DNA from: Rhizoctonia solani
Taxonomy: Eukaryota; Basidiomycota; Agaricomycetes; Cantharellales; Ceratobasidiaceae
NCBI RefSeq assembly: GCF_016906535.1
Contig: NC_057373.1
Location: forward strand, 3,410,001-3,474,000
DNA length: 64,000 nt
Direction of reading: 5' to 3'
This document shows, piece after piece, positions 8,742 to 18,813 of this stretch (within the stretch, counting starts at the first letter, position 1; each line of letters begins with the position of its first letter). The translations under genes and the position numbers were made by a program. The notes beneath the pieces were generated by a model, which saw only the letters and a list, made by a program, of their open reading frames with translations, was not told the DNA's origin and made no database searches.

Positions 8742-11700
8742 CAAGGACTCTGGCTTCATCAAAATTTGTAATATATCCAATAGTAACAATAGAATTTCCC
8801 CCCTGTTCACAATTTCGATTAAACCAGAGAAGCAAGCGGAACACCTAGAAGTCCTGATAGACTCAGGCGCCACATTGTCATTCCTCCATCCACGTACCGC
8901 CAAGGCACTACGCCTACCCCTCATAGATCTCCCAACACCCCGCACCGTTACTATGCTCAATGGGTCAAGCCCCCAGGCTGGCAAAATCTGGAAAAAGGCG
9001 TCACTAACCTTTACTTTTGATGGCAAGAAAATGACGGAAACATTTCTCATTTGTAACACTGGAAACCACCCAGCCATCTTAGGCCTAAAATGGTTAGACG
9101 CCCATAACCCGGAAATAGATTGGAACTCGCGCACCCTCTCATTCCCTCATACGCCCCCGGAACACGTAGCCATTGCCAAAGAGGAGGAAGCTGATCAAAA
9201 CCCCCTTGAAGGAGTACCCCCAGAATACCACCAGTATGCCAAGGTATTTGGGGAGGAAGAATTCAACAAGCTTCCCCCACACCGGCATTACAACATTGGA
9301 ATCGAACTTACCGAGGAAGGTCCCCTTAATTCGCCCCTCTATAGTATGACCGACGCTGAGTCCGCTACGCTCAAGGACTGGCTTAGGGACGAACTCAAGG
9401 CGGGCAAAATACGTCCTAGCAAATCTTCCATCAGCTCCCCTGTGATGTTTGTTCCAAAAAAGGATGGCTCCCGTCGTTTAGTGGTTGACTACCAACGCTT
9501 GAATAACCGGACAAAAAAGAACGTCTACCCGTTACCCCGCCCAGATGACCTCATGGCCCAACTCCGTGGTGCCAAGGTCTTCACCAAACTAGATCTAAGG
9601 TGGGGTTACAATAACGTCCGTGTTAAAGAAGGTGACGAATGGAAAACAGCCTTCCAAACCAAGTACGGCCTCTACGAATCCCTGGTCATGACTTTTGGCC
9701 TGACAAACGCTCCTGCCGCTTTCCAGCACTTCATGAATGAACTATTCAAGGATTTACTGGATGTATGCGTCATCATTTACCTTGATGACATCCTAATTTA
9801 TTCTAAGGATGACGCATCTCACACGGAGCATGTCCACAAGGTCCTGAAAAGGCTAATGGATAACCAGTTGTTTTGCAAAGCGTCAAAGTGCACCTTCCAC
9901 GTCACTTCCGTGGAATACCTGGGAATCATTGTTTCGGACAAAGGGTTCAGCTTGGACAAGCTCAAGATCCAGGCTGTACAGGAATGGCCAACACCAAGTA
10001 AGGTTAAAGAAGTCCAATCGTTCCTAGGCTTTGCCAACTTCCTCCAACGATTCGTTGCCAACTTCAGCCACATGGCTAGGCCGTTACACAACCTAGTCAA
10101 GAAGGACACTCCTTGGAAATGGGAATCAAGGGAACAAGAAGCTTTTCAAGGGCTGAAGGACGCAATCACAAATGCACCCGTACTTTGCCACGCAGACCCC
10201 ACTAAACCCCATTTTCTGGAAACGGACGCATCTGGTGCAGCTTTGGGATCCATACTTAGTCAACGTCAGGAAGATGGCCGGTTACATCCATTGGGTTTCC
10301 TTTCAGAATCATTTAAGGGAGCAGAACAGAATTATGATACGCATGACAAGGAATTACTTGCAATCATTTGTTCCTTTGAATATTGGCGCATCTTTTTGGA
10401 AGGAACAGTCCACCCAATCACGGTCTTTACGGATCACCGGAACCTAGAATACTGGAAGGAGTCAAGGACCTTTAACCGACGTCACGCTAGATGGCACTTG
10501 TTACTAGCCGGGTATAACTTCCAAATCGTATACCGCCCCGGGAAACAATCAGGGAAGCCAGACGCACTCTCACGCCGATCAGACCACGCCGATATACCTC
10601 CTGCCGATCAGACCATGCTCCCCGACCCTGTCTTTGCCAACGTAGCCCTAGTCACACCTGAGAAAGAACTCCAGCGTCAAATTGAGGCTAGCTTAGACCA
10701 AGACGAATCTCTGGAAGAAATATTACAATTCCTCCAGAACGAGTCCAAGGCCCCCCCCTCCATCAAACGAGCGTTCAAGGATTACGAGATGGAAGCCGGC
10801 CTGCTATTTTACCAAGGGCGGATTGTAGTACCAGACGTTGGGACACTGAGAACAGACTTACTCCGTATATTCCACGACAGCCCCTTGGCCGGCCACCCAG
10901 GCAGACAACAGACCTTAGAATTGGTATCCAGAAACTACTACTGGCCTGGTATCCGTGCAGACACGTATTGGCATGTGGACTCCTGTGAAACGTGCCAACG
11001 GATCAGGAAGCCCAAATACGCATCTATTCCACCTCAGCCGCTCAAACTTCCGGTTAGACCCTGGCAACACGTGTCTTACGACATGATAGTAGATCTACCC
11101 AAAGACGGAAGCAACGACTCCATCCTGGTCATAGTGGATAGTTTCACGAAGTATGGGATTTTTGTCAAATGTTCCAAGAAGCTCAAGGCACCTGAACTGG
11201 CGGAATTATTCTTGGAGCACGTATGGAAACGGCATGGTATGCCCAAGAAAACGGTCTCAGATAGGGGAAGGGTCTTCAATAACAAATTCCTGAAGGCACT
11301 ATACAAACGCCTAGGAATAGACCCCCACTTCTCCTTGGCGTACCATCCGCAGAGCAACGGACAGACAGAACGGGTTAACCCATCCATCAAACATTTCCTC
11401 AGGGCATACTCAGGGGTCAATCAACGGGACTGGACCAAATGGCTACCAATGGCCAAATTTGCGTACAACAATGCGGTCCACAGCAGCACAGGAAAAACAC
11501 CATTTAAAGCCTTGTATGGATGGGAACCCACCCTGACACCTTCTAACGTACCCACGGATGTACCAGAAGCTGACGACTTAGCCCAATCAATGGAGGCGCA
11601 ATGGAAGGAAGTGGAATCGGCACTCCGGCAATCTAAGCAACGCATGACGGCCGGGGAGGATGGAAACCCAATAGAGTTTGAGATTGGGGAAGAAGCTTGG

Positions 11701-12144
11701 CTGGACGCCAAAAACGTCAACCTCAAAACCTTGAGTCCAAAGCTCACAGAACAACGCCTAGGACCGTTTAAGGTTATTGAGAAGATCTCCAACCGAGCTT
11801 ACCGTCTAGAACTCCCCCCTACCATGCGAATCCACAACGTCTTCTATGTAGGACTTCTATCCAAAGTAAAAAGAGACAAGAAACGCGCCTTTGAGAGCCG
11901 CCCCCCACCAGTCACCGTGGACGGGGAGGAAGAATACGAGGTAGAAGGGATTACCGATGCAGAAGAACGCAATGGGAAATGGTTTTTCCGGGTAAAATGG
12001 AAAGGTTACGGCTTGGAAGAAAACACATGGGAACCCCGGGAGAACCTGAAAAACGCGGAAAAAATTTTGAAAGAATACAAGGAAGACGTAAGAAAGAAGG
12101 CCCTCGGCGCTGCCAAGGCCCTTAGAGGGGGGGCAGTGTCGTAG
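8707..12144 (+). CDS. pol: el2 Pol polyprotein (-1 frame): PR-RT-RNaseH-IN-chromodomain
   Basis: The frame is open from the frameshift site. Protease has DSGA at 8860-8871. Reverse transcriptase has YLDD at 9778-9789. RNase H follows (FLETDASGAALG near 10215, YDTHDKELLAI near 10340). Integrase has an HHCC region around 10870-11000 (FHDSPLAGHPG to CETC) and catalytic D at 11137, D at 11260 and E at 11368, giving DD35E. A C-terminal chromodomain (about 11935-12070, FRVKWKGYG then ENTWEP) is known in this lineage to steer integration to heterochromatin. The polypurine tract is inside the coding sequence, and the TAG (12142-12144) lies in the 3' LTR. The first ATG is internal (8875) and is not the real start. 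Confidence 0.93.
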   Translation, partial: RVRVPAAARKDPKDSGFIKICNISNSNNRISPLFTISIKPEKQAEHLEVLIDSGATLSFLHPRTAKALRLPLIDLPTPRTVTMLNGSSPQAGKIWKKASLTFTFDGKKMTETFLICNTGNHPAILGLKWLDAHNPEIDWNSRTLSFPHTPPEHVAIAKEEEADQNPLEGVPPEYHQYAKVFGEEEFNKLPPHRHYNIGIELTEEGPLNSPLYSMTDAESATLKDWLRDELKAGKIRPSKSSISSPVMFVPKKDGSRRLVVDYQRLNNRTKKNVYPLPRPDDLMAQLRGAKVFTKLDLRWGYNNVRVKEGDEWKTAFQTKYGLYESLVMTFGLTNAPAAFQHFMNELFKDLLDVCVIIYLDDILIYSKDDASHTEHVHKVLKRLMDNQLFCKASKCTFHVTSVEYLGIIVSDKGFSLDKLKIQAVQEWPTPSKVKEVQSFLGFANFLQRFVANFSHMARPLHNLVKKDTPWKWESREQEAFQGLKDAITNAPVLCHADPTKPHFLETDASGAALGSILSQRQEDGRLHPLGFLSESFKGAEQNYDTHDKELLAIICSFEYWRIFLEGTVHPITVFTDHRNLEYWKESRTFNRRHARWHLLLAGYNFQIVYRPGKQSGKPDALSRRSDHADIPPADQTMLPDPVFANVALVTPEKELQRQIEASLDQDESLEEILQFLQNESKAPPSIKRAFKDYEMEAGLLFYQGRIVVPDVGTLRTDLLRIFHDSPLAGHPGRQQTLELVSRNYYWPGIRADTYWHVDSCETCQRIRKPKYASIPPQPLKLPVRPWQHVSYDMIVDLPKDGSNDSILVIVDSFTKYGIFVKCSKKLKAPELAELFLEHVWKRHGMPKKTVSDRGRVFNNKFLKALYKRLGIDPHFSLAYHPQSNGQTERVNPSIKHFLRAYSGVNQRDWTKWLPMAKFAYNNAVHSSTGKTPFKALYGWEPTLTPSNVPTDVPEADDLAQSMEAQWKEVESALRQSKQRMTAGEDGNPIEFEIGEEAWLDAKNVNLKTLSPKLTEQRLGPFKVIEKISNRAYRLELPPTMRIHNVFYVGLLSKVKRDKKRAFESRPPPVTVDGEEEYEVEGITDAEERNGKWFFRVKWKGYGLEENTWEPRENLKNAEKILKEYKEDVRKKALGAAKALRGGAVS

Positions 12145-12718
12145 ACACAATCAATACCAGGGAATTTATTCCCATTTTCTCGATTTTTAACGAAGTGAAA
12201 CGGACAACATTTTCAATCACGTGACTTCGGCGCTTATACCATACGCTAAGCGCCGAGCCACGTCCCCATCCGCGCTTATCTCAGCACACGTAGCCACCTC
12301 CACCTGACAACATCATTATGACACGTCAGTGACACGTAGGCATGAGTAAGGCTGACTGCGGAGCGGGGTTCTTATTTGATTAGGTATTGCATATAACGTA
12401 TTTGTAATTAGTTCATCTGTAGAATATATAAGGAGGCCAACCGACCATGGTAACACCCAGGTTGATTACCTCTTGTTGCATCCACACACTGTACAAGGAC
12501 CTTAGGTCCAGTAAACACTTAGTTACTTAGTCTTAAGTCGCCTTAAGCGACGTCTTGGTTGTACTTAGCTAGTTCGCCATCGCCCTTACAGGCTTGGTTG
12601 CCGTAGTATAGTTGGTCGTCGTCGTAGGTAGCTTGCTCACTGCCTTACGCGGTTTTTACTTAGTTTCACTCGGCCGCAAGCGCCCGCCTCCTCAACGTCC
12701 TTACAGACGTCTAGGACA
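12137..12718 (+). repeat. 3' LTR of el2 (582 bp)
   Basis: It has the same length and termini as 6296-6877. It follows the tract GAGGGGGGGCAG directly. Confidence 0.95.
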
Positions 12719-13179
12719 AGGAGGAAGTGCAGGAGGGTGTACAGGAGGTAATGGTGGGCAAGTTTGGGGGATATGGGAGGCTTAGTAGCCTAGCGTGCCT
12801 ATGTCAGGACTTATAGAGCGCTTTACTACTTGAACGCTAAACCTTTGTCTCAACCAACCTAGCATTGGACAGTCCTTTCAACCAATCAACAGCTGTGAGC
12901 AGGCATGATGTGGAGCAGGTTTTCTGCAAGCAGGTGGATTGACTGTCTAAGGTTGCAGGTAGAGGGTGCGGCAACCTGGGGTGTGCGGGCAATAGGAGTA
13001 TCCTGCCTTATAGCAATTTCCTACTATGTGGGGGTGGGGGAATTTGATTATTCTTTCCTGCAAGGTGGCCCCAATCACATGATTTTGGTTGTGCTAGTAC
13101 AGGTACTCTTCTTGGTGGTTGGTTTTTAGTGGTGGTGGGTGCAGAACGGTTTGCAACCAATGTAAGGTCAATTACCTAG
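12719..13179 (-). other. el1 leader, displaced by el2
   Basis: In minus orientation it begins at 13179 with CTAGGTAATTGACCT, the self-priming PBS. It contains the conserved TTGCTATAAGGCAG and AAGTCCTGACATAGGCA blocks and then meets el2 at the AGGAG duplication, resuming at 6295. There is no gene in it. Confidence 0.85.
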
Positions 13180-13749
13180 TGTCCTAGATGTCTGTAAGGA
13201 CATCAAGGGTGCAGGCGCTTTTGGCCGTGTGGAGTACAAGTATGATCCGCTTAAGGCAGTGATGTCTACCCTACAATGTCTAGCTAACTAACTATGATGA
13301 CCACGCGCTATAAGGCGGCAGCAAACTACATATGTACAGCAGCAACAATGCTTAAGGCGTGTAACTAAGTAACTTACTGGGCTGTATGGCCCTTGTACAA
13401 TGTGGGATGCAACAAGAGGTAATCAACCTGGGTGTTACCATGGTTGGTTGGCCTCCTTATATATTCTACAGACTGACTAATTACAAATATATAATATCCA
13501 ATACCTAATCCAATAAGAACCCCGCTCTGCATTTGGCCTTACTCATGCATACGTGTCACTGACGTGTCATGATGATGTCATAGGTGGAGGTGGCTACATA
13601 TGCTGATTAAGCGCGGGTGAGGACGTGGCTTGGCGCTTAGCGTATGATATAAGCGCCAAAGTCACGTGATCAAAAAAGTAGACCAATTGCCTTCGTTTAA
13701 AATCGAGAAAATAGGGATAAATTCCCTTGGTATACGTGTGTCTACAACA
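13180..13749 (-). repeat. Hybrid LTR: 5' LTR of el1 and 3' LTR of el3
   Basis: The left neighbour is an el1 PBS/leader and the right neighbour is the el3 polypurine tract, so one LTR serves both elements. The left half (to about 13470) matches the el1 LTR at 306. The right half instead matches other solo LTRs (28370 in the middle, 1922 at the end). This fits homologous recombination between the el1 5' LTR and a residual el3 3' LTR. Confidence 0.8.
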
Positions 13750-16700
13750 CTGCCCCCCCTCTAAGGGCCTTGGCAGCGCCGAGGGCCTTTTCCTTCATTT
13801 CTTTTTCGAATTTTTTCAGAATTTTCTCGGCATTCTTGAGGTTTTCCCTTGGTTCCCAGGTATTTTCCTCTGATCCATAGCCTTTCCATTTTACCCTGAA
13901 AAACCATTTTCTGTCCCTTTTTTCCATGTCCGTGATTCCTTCTACCTCGTATTCCTCTTCTCTGTCCACAGTGACTGGAGGCAGCTGGTTTTCAAATGCG
14001 CGCTTATTGTCCCTTTTCACCTTTGACAGTAATCCCACATAGAAGACATTGTGGATTCTCATGGATGGCGGGAGTTCTAGGCGGTATGCGCAGTCGGAGA
14101 TTTTCTTGGTTACTTTGAAGGGGCCTAGGCATTGTTCTGTTAGCTTGGGACTTAGGGTCTTTAGTTTCACGTTTTTGGCGTCTAGCCAGGCCTCTTCTCC
14201 AATTTCAAAGTTTATTGGTTCTCCTGTTTCTCCAGCTGTCATGCATGTCTTTGATTGCCGGAGCGCTGCTTCTATTACCCGCCATTGTGCTTCCATCTGA
14301 GAGGCCAGGTCGTTGGCTTCCAGGACGTTGGTTGGAATGTTGCTTGGTGTGAGTGAGGGTTCCCATCCATAGAGTGCCTTGAACAGGGATTTGCCTGTGG
14401 CGCTATGAACTGCATTGTTATAGGCAAACTCCACCATTGGTAGCCACTTTACCCAGTCCTTCTGGTTGATTCCTGAGTAGGCCCGTAGGAAGTGCTTGAC
14501 CGTAGGGTTTACGCGCTTGGTCTGTCCATCACTTTGTGGGTGATAGGCCAAGGAGAAGTGGGGGTCTATTCCTAGGCGCTGGTACAGGGCCTTCAGGAAC
14601 TTGTTGTTGAAGACCCGTCCTTGGTCCAATACTGTCTTCTCAGGCATGCTGTAGCGCTTCCATACATGGCGTAGGAACAAATCTGCCAATTCCAGAGCTT
14701 TGAGCTTTTTGGAACATTCTACCAAGATGGCGTATTTGGTAAAACTGTCCACAATGACCAGGATAGAATCACAGCTTCCGTCCTTGGGCAGGTCTACTAT
14801 CATATCATACAACATGTGCTGCCAGGGGCGTGAGGGTAGTTCCAAAGGCTGAGGAGGGATGGACGCATATTTAGGTTTCTGGATCCATTGGCAAGTCTTG
14901 CAGGAATTGACATGCCAGTAAGTATCTGCACGGATGCCAGGCCAGTAGTAGTTCCTGGATACCAGTTCCAGGGTTTGTTGTCTGCCAGGGTGTCCCGCCA
15001 ATGGGCTATTGTGGAAGATTTGAAGTAAGTCCGTTCTCAGGGTGCCCACGTCTGGTACTACAATGCGCCCTTGGTAGAATAACAATCCTGCTTCCATTTC
15101 ATAGTCCTTGAAGGCACGTTTGATGGAAGGCAGGGCTTTTGACTTGCTTTGGAGGAATTGGAGGATCTCTTCCAGGGATTTGTCTTGGTCTAGGGACTGC
15201 TTGATTTGGCATTGTAACTCCTTTTCCGGCGTGACTAGGGCAACATTGGCAAATACAGGGTCTGGTAGCATGGACTGAGGTTCTGGTGGAATGTCAGCGT
15301 GGTCTGACCTTTGGGAAAGTGCATCTGGTTTTCCTGACTGTTTACCGGGTCTGTACACAATCTGGAAGTTATAACCGGCCAGTAGGAGGTGCCATTGGGC
15401 GTGGCGTTGGTTGAAGGTGCAGGATTCCTTCCAGTATTCCAAGTTCCAGTGATCCGTGAAGACAGTGATGGGATGCAGGGTCCCTTCTAGGAAGATACGC
15501 CAATACTCAAAGGAGCAGATGATAGCCAAAAGTTCCTTGTCATGGGTGTTGTAGTTCTGTTTGGCACCCTTAAATGACTCAGATAGAAAACCTAGCGGAT
15601 GGAGGCGGCCATCTTCCTGATGTTGGCTGAGTATGGAACCTAGTGCTGCTCCTGAGGCGTCTGTTTCCAAGAAGTAGGGTTTTTCTGGGTTGGCATGACA
15701 AAGGACCGGTGCGTTGGTGATGGCGTTCTTTAAACCCTGAAAGGCTTCTTGTTCCTTTGTCTCCCATTTCCAGGGTGTGTCTTTCTTGACAAGGTTATGC
15801 AAGGGCCTAGCCATGTGGCTGAAATTGGCAACAAATTGGTGGAGGAAGTTGGCAAAACCCAGGAATGATTGAACTTCTTTGACTTTAGTAGGGGTAGGCC
15901 ATTCTTGAACAGCCTGGATTTTGAGCTTATCCAGGCTGAAACCCTTATCCAAGACAATGATACCCAGGTATTCCACAGATGTCACATGGAAGGTGCACTT
16001 TGAGGCTTTACAGAATAGCTGATTTTTCATGAGACGCCGTAGGACTTCATGGATGTGCCGGGTGTGGGATGCGTCATCCTTAGAGTAAATGAGGATGTCA
16101 TCAAGATAGATGATGATGCATACATCCAATAAATCTTTGAACAACTTGTTCATGAAGTGTTGGAAAGCGGCAGGGGCGTTTGTCAGGCCAAAAGTCATTA
16201 CCAGGGATTCATACAGCCCATACTTTGTGCAAAAGGCAGTCTTCCACTTGTCACCTTCCTTAACTTGGATGTTGTTATAGCCCCATCTCAGATCTAATTT
16301 AGTGAAGACCTTGGCGCTGCGGAGCTGGGCCATGAGGTCATCTGGACGGGGTAGCAGGTAGACGTTCTTCTTAGTCCGGTTATTGAGACGGCAATAGTCC
16401 ACTACTAGACAACAGGAACCATCCTTCTTTGGCACAAACATAACAGGGGAGCTGATGGATGATTTACTGGGGCAGATTTTCCCAGCCTTGAGCTCATCCC
16501 TAAGCCAATCCTTGAGGGTGGCGGATTCGGCGTCAGTCATGCTATAGAGGGGCAAGTTGAGAGGGCCTTCTTTGGTGAGTTCAATCCCTATGTCATAATG
16601 CCGGTGCGGTGGAAGCTTATTGAATTCTTCCTCCCCAAATACCTTGGCATATTGGTGGTATTCTGGGGGTACTCCTTCAAGAGGGTTCTTGTCAGCTTCC

Positions 16701-17179
16701 TCCTCCTTGGCAATAGCCACATGTTCTGGCGGTGTATGGGGGAAGGAGAGTGTTTGTGAATTCCAATTGATTTTGGGGTTGTGGTTTTCCAGCCATTTGA
16801 TTCCTAGGATGGCAGCGTGTGATCCGGTGTTGCAGACTAGGAAGGTTTCTGTCATGCGCTTGCCATCAAAAAGGAAGGTCAGGTGGACCTTTTTCCAAAT
16901 CTTTCCAGCCTGGGGGCTCAACCCATCAAGCATAGTAACAGTACGGGGTTGCGGAAGGTCAATGAGTGGTAGGTGTAGAGCCTCAGCGGTGTGGGGATGA
17001 ATGAACAATGATGTGGCGCCTGAATCTATCAGGACTTCTAGAGTGTCCGCTTGTTTCTCTGGTTTGATTGGAATTGTGAACAGGGGTCTATTTCTATGAG
17101 ATTGCAATATATTACAGAATTCCAAGACAAAAACAGAGTCCTTAGGGTCCTTGCGTGCGGCAGCAGGTACCCTTACTCT
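13742..17179 (-). CDS. pol: el3 Pol, open frame with a mutated integrase glutamate
   Basis: An uninterrupted frame runs from the -1 frameshift site (heptamer 17179-17185) to the TAG in the LTR. Protease has DSGATSLF; RT has YLDD; RNase H and integrase are complete in length; the chromodomain reads FRVKWKGYGSEENTWEP. The integrase motif normally written GQTERVN reads GQTKRVN (near 14515), a Glu to Lys change at the third residue of the DDE triad, so integration by this copy should be abolished. The gag upstream is split by a solo LTR, so this is a relic despite the open frame. Confidence 0.85.
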   Translation of the reverse strand, partial: RVRVPAAARKDPKDSVFVLEFCNILQSHRNRPLFTIPIKPEKQADTLEVLIDSGATSLFIHPHTAEALHLPLIDLPQPRTVTMLDGLSPQAGKIWKKVHLTFLFDGKRMTETFLVCNTGSHAAILGIKWLENHNPKINWNSQTLSFPHTPPEHVAIAKEEEADKNPLEGVPPEYHQYAKVFGEEEFNKLPPHRHYDIGIELTKEGPLNLPLYSMTDAESATLKDWLRDELKAGKICPSKSSISSPVMFVPKKDGSCCLVVDYCRLNNRTKKNVYLLPRPDDLMAQLRSAKVFTKLDLRWGYNNIQVKEGDKWKTAFCTKYGLYESLVMTFGLTNAPAAFQHFMNKLFKDLLDVCIIIYLDDILIYSKDDASHTRHIHEVLRRLMKNQLFCKASKCTFHVTSVEYLGIIVLDKGFSLDKLKIQAVQEWPTPTKVKEVQSFLGFANFLHQFVANFSHMARPLHNLVKKDTPWKWETKEQEAFQGLKNAITNAPVLCHANPEKPYFLETDASGAALGSILSQHQEDGRLHPLGFLSESFKGAKQNYNTHDKELLAIICSFEYWRIFLEGTLHPITVFTDHWNLEYWKESCTFNQRHAQWHLLLAGYNFQIVYRPGKQSGKPDALSQRSDHADIPPEPQSMLPDPVFANVALVTPEKELQCQIKQSLDQDKSLEEILQFLQSKSKALPSIKRAFKDYEMEAGLLFYQGRIVVPDVGTLRTDLLQIFHNSPLAGHPGRQQTLELVSRNYYWPGIRADTYWHVNSCKTCQWIQKPKYASIPPQPLELPSRPWQHMLYDMIVDLPKDGSCDSILVIVDSFTKYAILVECSKKLKALELADLFLRHVWKRYSMPEKTVLDQGRVFNNKFLKALYQRLGIDPHFSLAYHPQSDGQTKRVNPTVKHFLRAYSGINQKDWVKWLPMVEFAYNNAVHSATGKSLFKALYGWEPSLTPSNIPTNVLEANDLASQMEAQWRVIEAALRQSKTCMTAGETGEPINFEIGEEAWLDAKNVKLKTLSPKLTEQCLGPFKVTKKISDCAYRLELPPSMRIHNVFYVGLLSKVKRDNKRAFENQLPPVTVDREEEYEVEGITDMEKRDRKWFFRVKWKGYGSEENTWEPRENLKNAEKILKKFEKEMKEKALGAAKALRGGAVL

Positions 17180-18415
17180 TTTCCCAATTGATACTTGGAG
17201 TCTTTGCCAGTTTTGGCGGTTTCCTTGGCTTTCCCCTTGTCCTCAACAGGGGTTGCCTTCCAGCCTGTGCGGCATTCCACAAACTTATGACCCATCTTTC
17301 TGCACTTGATACAGGCGCCTGCGGCGCAGCAGCAATTTTGTTCTTCCTCCAACACAAAGTTGGGATTGTTGGAGAGCTTCTTCAAACTGGATGTGACTTG
17401 ACTGGTACTTGTCCCCCTTGCAGGGTTGGATGGTTTGCTAGACTTATTGTCCCTTGGTGGGTGGCTAGCACGCTCTTCACGGAGAGCATTGTCAATGACA
17501 AGTGCTGCGTTCTGCAGCTTGAGAAGGGTGTGGGGTTGGTGCTTGCAGGTTGCTATTTGGCAGCTGACCTCCCAGTGGAGGCCGCAGGCAAACTGGCCTT
17601 GGAGGGCCGCGTTGTTCCAGTCCAGTTCCATTGCTAGGGTTCTGAACTTTGTGATGTAATCCGCGCATGTGCCGGACTGGGTAAGTGTTGTGATCTTCCG
17701 CTTGGTGGCCCTAGTGGCATCAGGGTCACCAAAAGCCGCCAAGAATTCCAATTTGAAGCCTTCCACCGTTTGAATGATGGCCCAGTGTGACCCAAGCTGG
17801 TCAAGGTGTGGGTGGGCCCAGGCCCCGGCCGTATCCTTCATGTTCATCAAGAGGAAGGATAGTACTTCCTGGTTGGTGGGGAACATGCAGGAATTCAGCT
17901 GTGTCCAAGCCAGCATCCTTGTGAGCCACTGTTTGGCTTCACTCCCAATCTTGCCTGTATAGGCATCTGGATGGTCTACTTTGACCAGGGCAGGGTATGT
18001 GGCAACTGGAGCCAGTGGAGGAGGGATGGATGCTCTGATTGGGGATTGGAGACCCAGAGGGGGAGAAGGGACTTGTGGGGGTAGTACTCTCTGTGGCTGT
18101 GGTTGGGCAAAGATAGGGAGCCCTTTTTGTTTGGGCCAGAAGGAAGGCCCACTAGCCAATCCAATAGGCTTGGCTTTTGGTAGGGGGCATGGCGTTGCTT
18201 CCACGGCTGGGGGCTTGGTTTCTGGGGTCCTTGGCCCATGGGATTGGAGGCTCCTAAGCCCATCCTTGACAACATCAACTGTTTGAGAAATGTTCTCAAC
18301 GTTGGTTTGGGTTTTGATCCCTGTTTCTTTGACTTCTTTGAGCTTTTGCTTGATGTTCTCAACTTGGCTGAGGAGGCCAAGGAGAAGGCGGGTGACCCGC
18401 TCAAGGGAGACTTCC
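17173..18415 (-). pseudogene. gag: el3 gag, main part (N terminus displaced to 25231-25333)
   Basis: The frame is open from the LTR junction at 18415 (VSLERVTRLLL...) through the capsid region (LTRMLAWTQLN) and the knuckle CIKCRKMGHKFVEC to LGKE-TAA at 17173-17175. The first 103 nt of gag lie 6.8 kb away beyond two nested inserts. The parts rejoin in frame when one CTTCC duplication and the inserts are removed. Confidence 0.85.
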
Positions 18416-18813
18416 TGTTACAAACTCCTTATTGATACCATTAGAATTGGACAAATTTTCTATTATTTTTACTATTTTTTACGGACTCAATATCTTTTGT
18501 TTTTTGATCACGTGATCTCGGCGCTTATTATGCCAAGATGCCGTGCCAAGATGCCGTGCCAAGGGCGCTTAGGAGAAATCCACGCTTCTGCGCAGCCCGT
18601 AGCACGCTTCTCTTTTCACACGGACTCTTCTTTTCTCACGCACACAGACCATGTAGATAGTGTGCTTTTGTCTATATATACAGCAGGAAAATTGCTTGGA
18701 GACCCCAAGTCAATTTTACCTTGTCTCTTACTCATTAGAGAAGGTAGTCAGCCAGCTAAGTAGCCGGCCCCTAAGTAGTTCTCAGACGCTCACCAACCCC
18801 TTTACCTATCACA

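Larger units (their letters stand above)
6296..12718 (+). mobile_element. el2: complete, apparently intact Ty3/Gypsy chromovirus (family A), TSD AGGAG
   Basis: Two 582-bp LTRs (6296-6877 and 12137-12718) enclose a self-priming PBS, a leader, an uninterrupted gag and an uninterrupted -1-frame pol. Perfect AGGAG duplications lie at 6291-6295 and 12719-12723. I count about 12 LTR differences, all transitions and nearly all CpG-related. I see no stop codon or frameshift in gag or pol, and the catalytic residues of protease, RT and integrase are present. It sits in reverse orientation in the leader of el1. It is one of two elements here that could still be autonomous. Confidence 0.95.
306..13749 (-). 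mobile_element. el1: degenerate Ty3/Gypsy chromovirus, family A, nested host
   Basis: The element has a 570-bp LTR at each end (306-875 and 13180-13749), a leader (13179-12719, then 6295-6241), gag (6240-4886) and pol (4892-868). It is interrupted by a solo LTR (1922-2503, TSD GGTCT) and by complete element el2 (6296-12718, TSD AGGAG). Gag has a 1-nt deletion near 5365 and pol has a TGA at 3549-3551, so it is dead. Its flanks are CTACC on the left and CTGCC on the right, not a perfect duplication. The right LTR is a hybrid also used by el3, so the original right border has been lost by recombination. Confidence 0.85.

Noticed and set aside
8875..8877. ATG at 8875 as the start of el2 pol
   Set aside because: It lies inside the protease active-site region. 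The frame is open back to the gag stop, and the DSGA motif would be cut off.
12905..13129. A 74-codon plus-strand frame with hydrophobic stretches, as a possible env-like membrane protein
   Set aside because: It is antisense to the conserved el1 leader and is not kept in the other leaders. These elements end with the chromodomain and LTR and have no extra gene.
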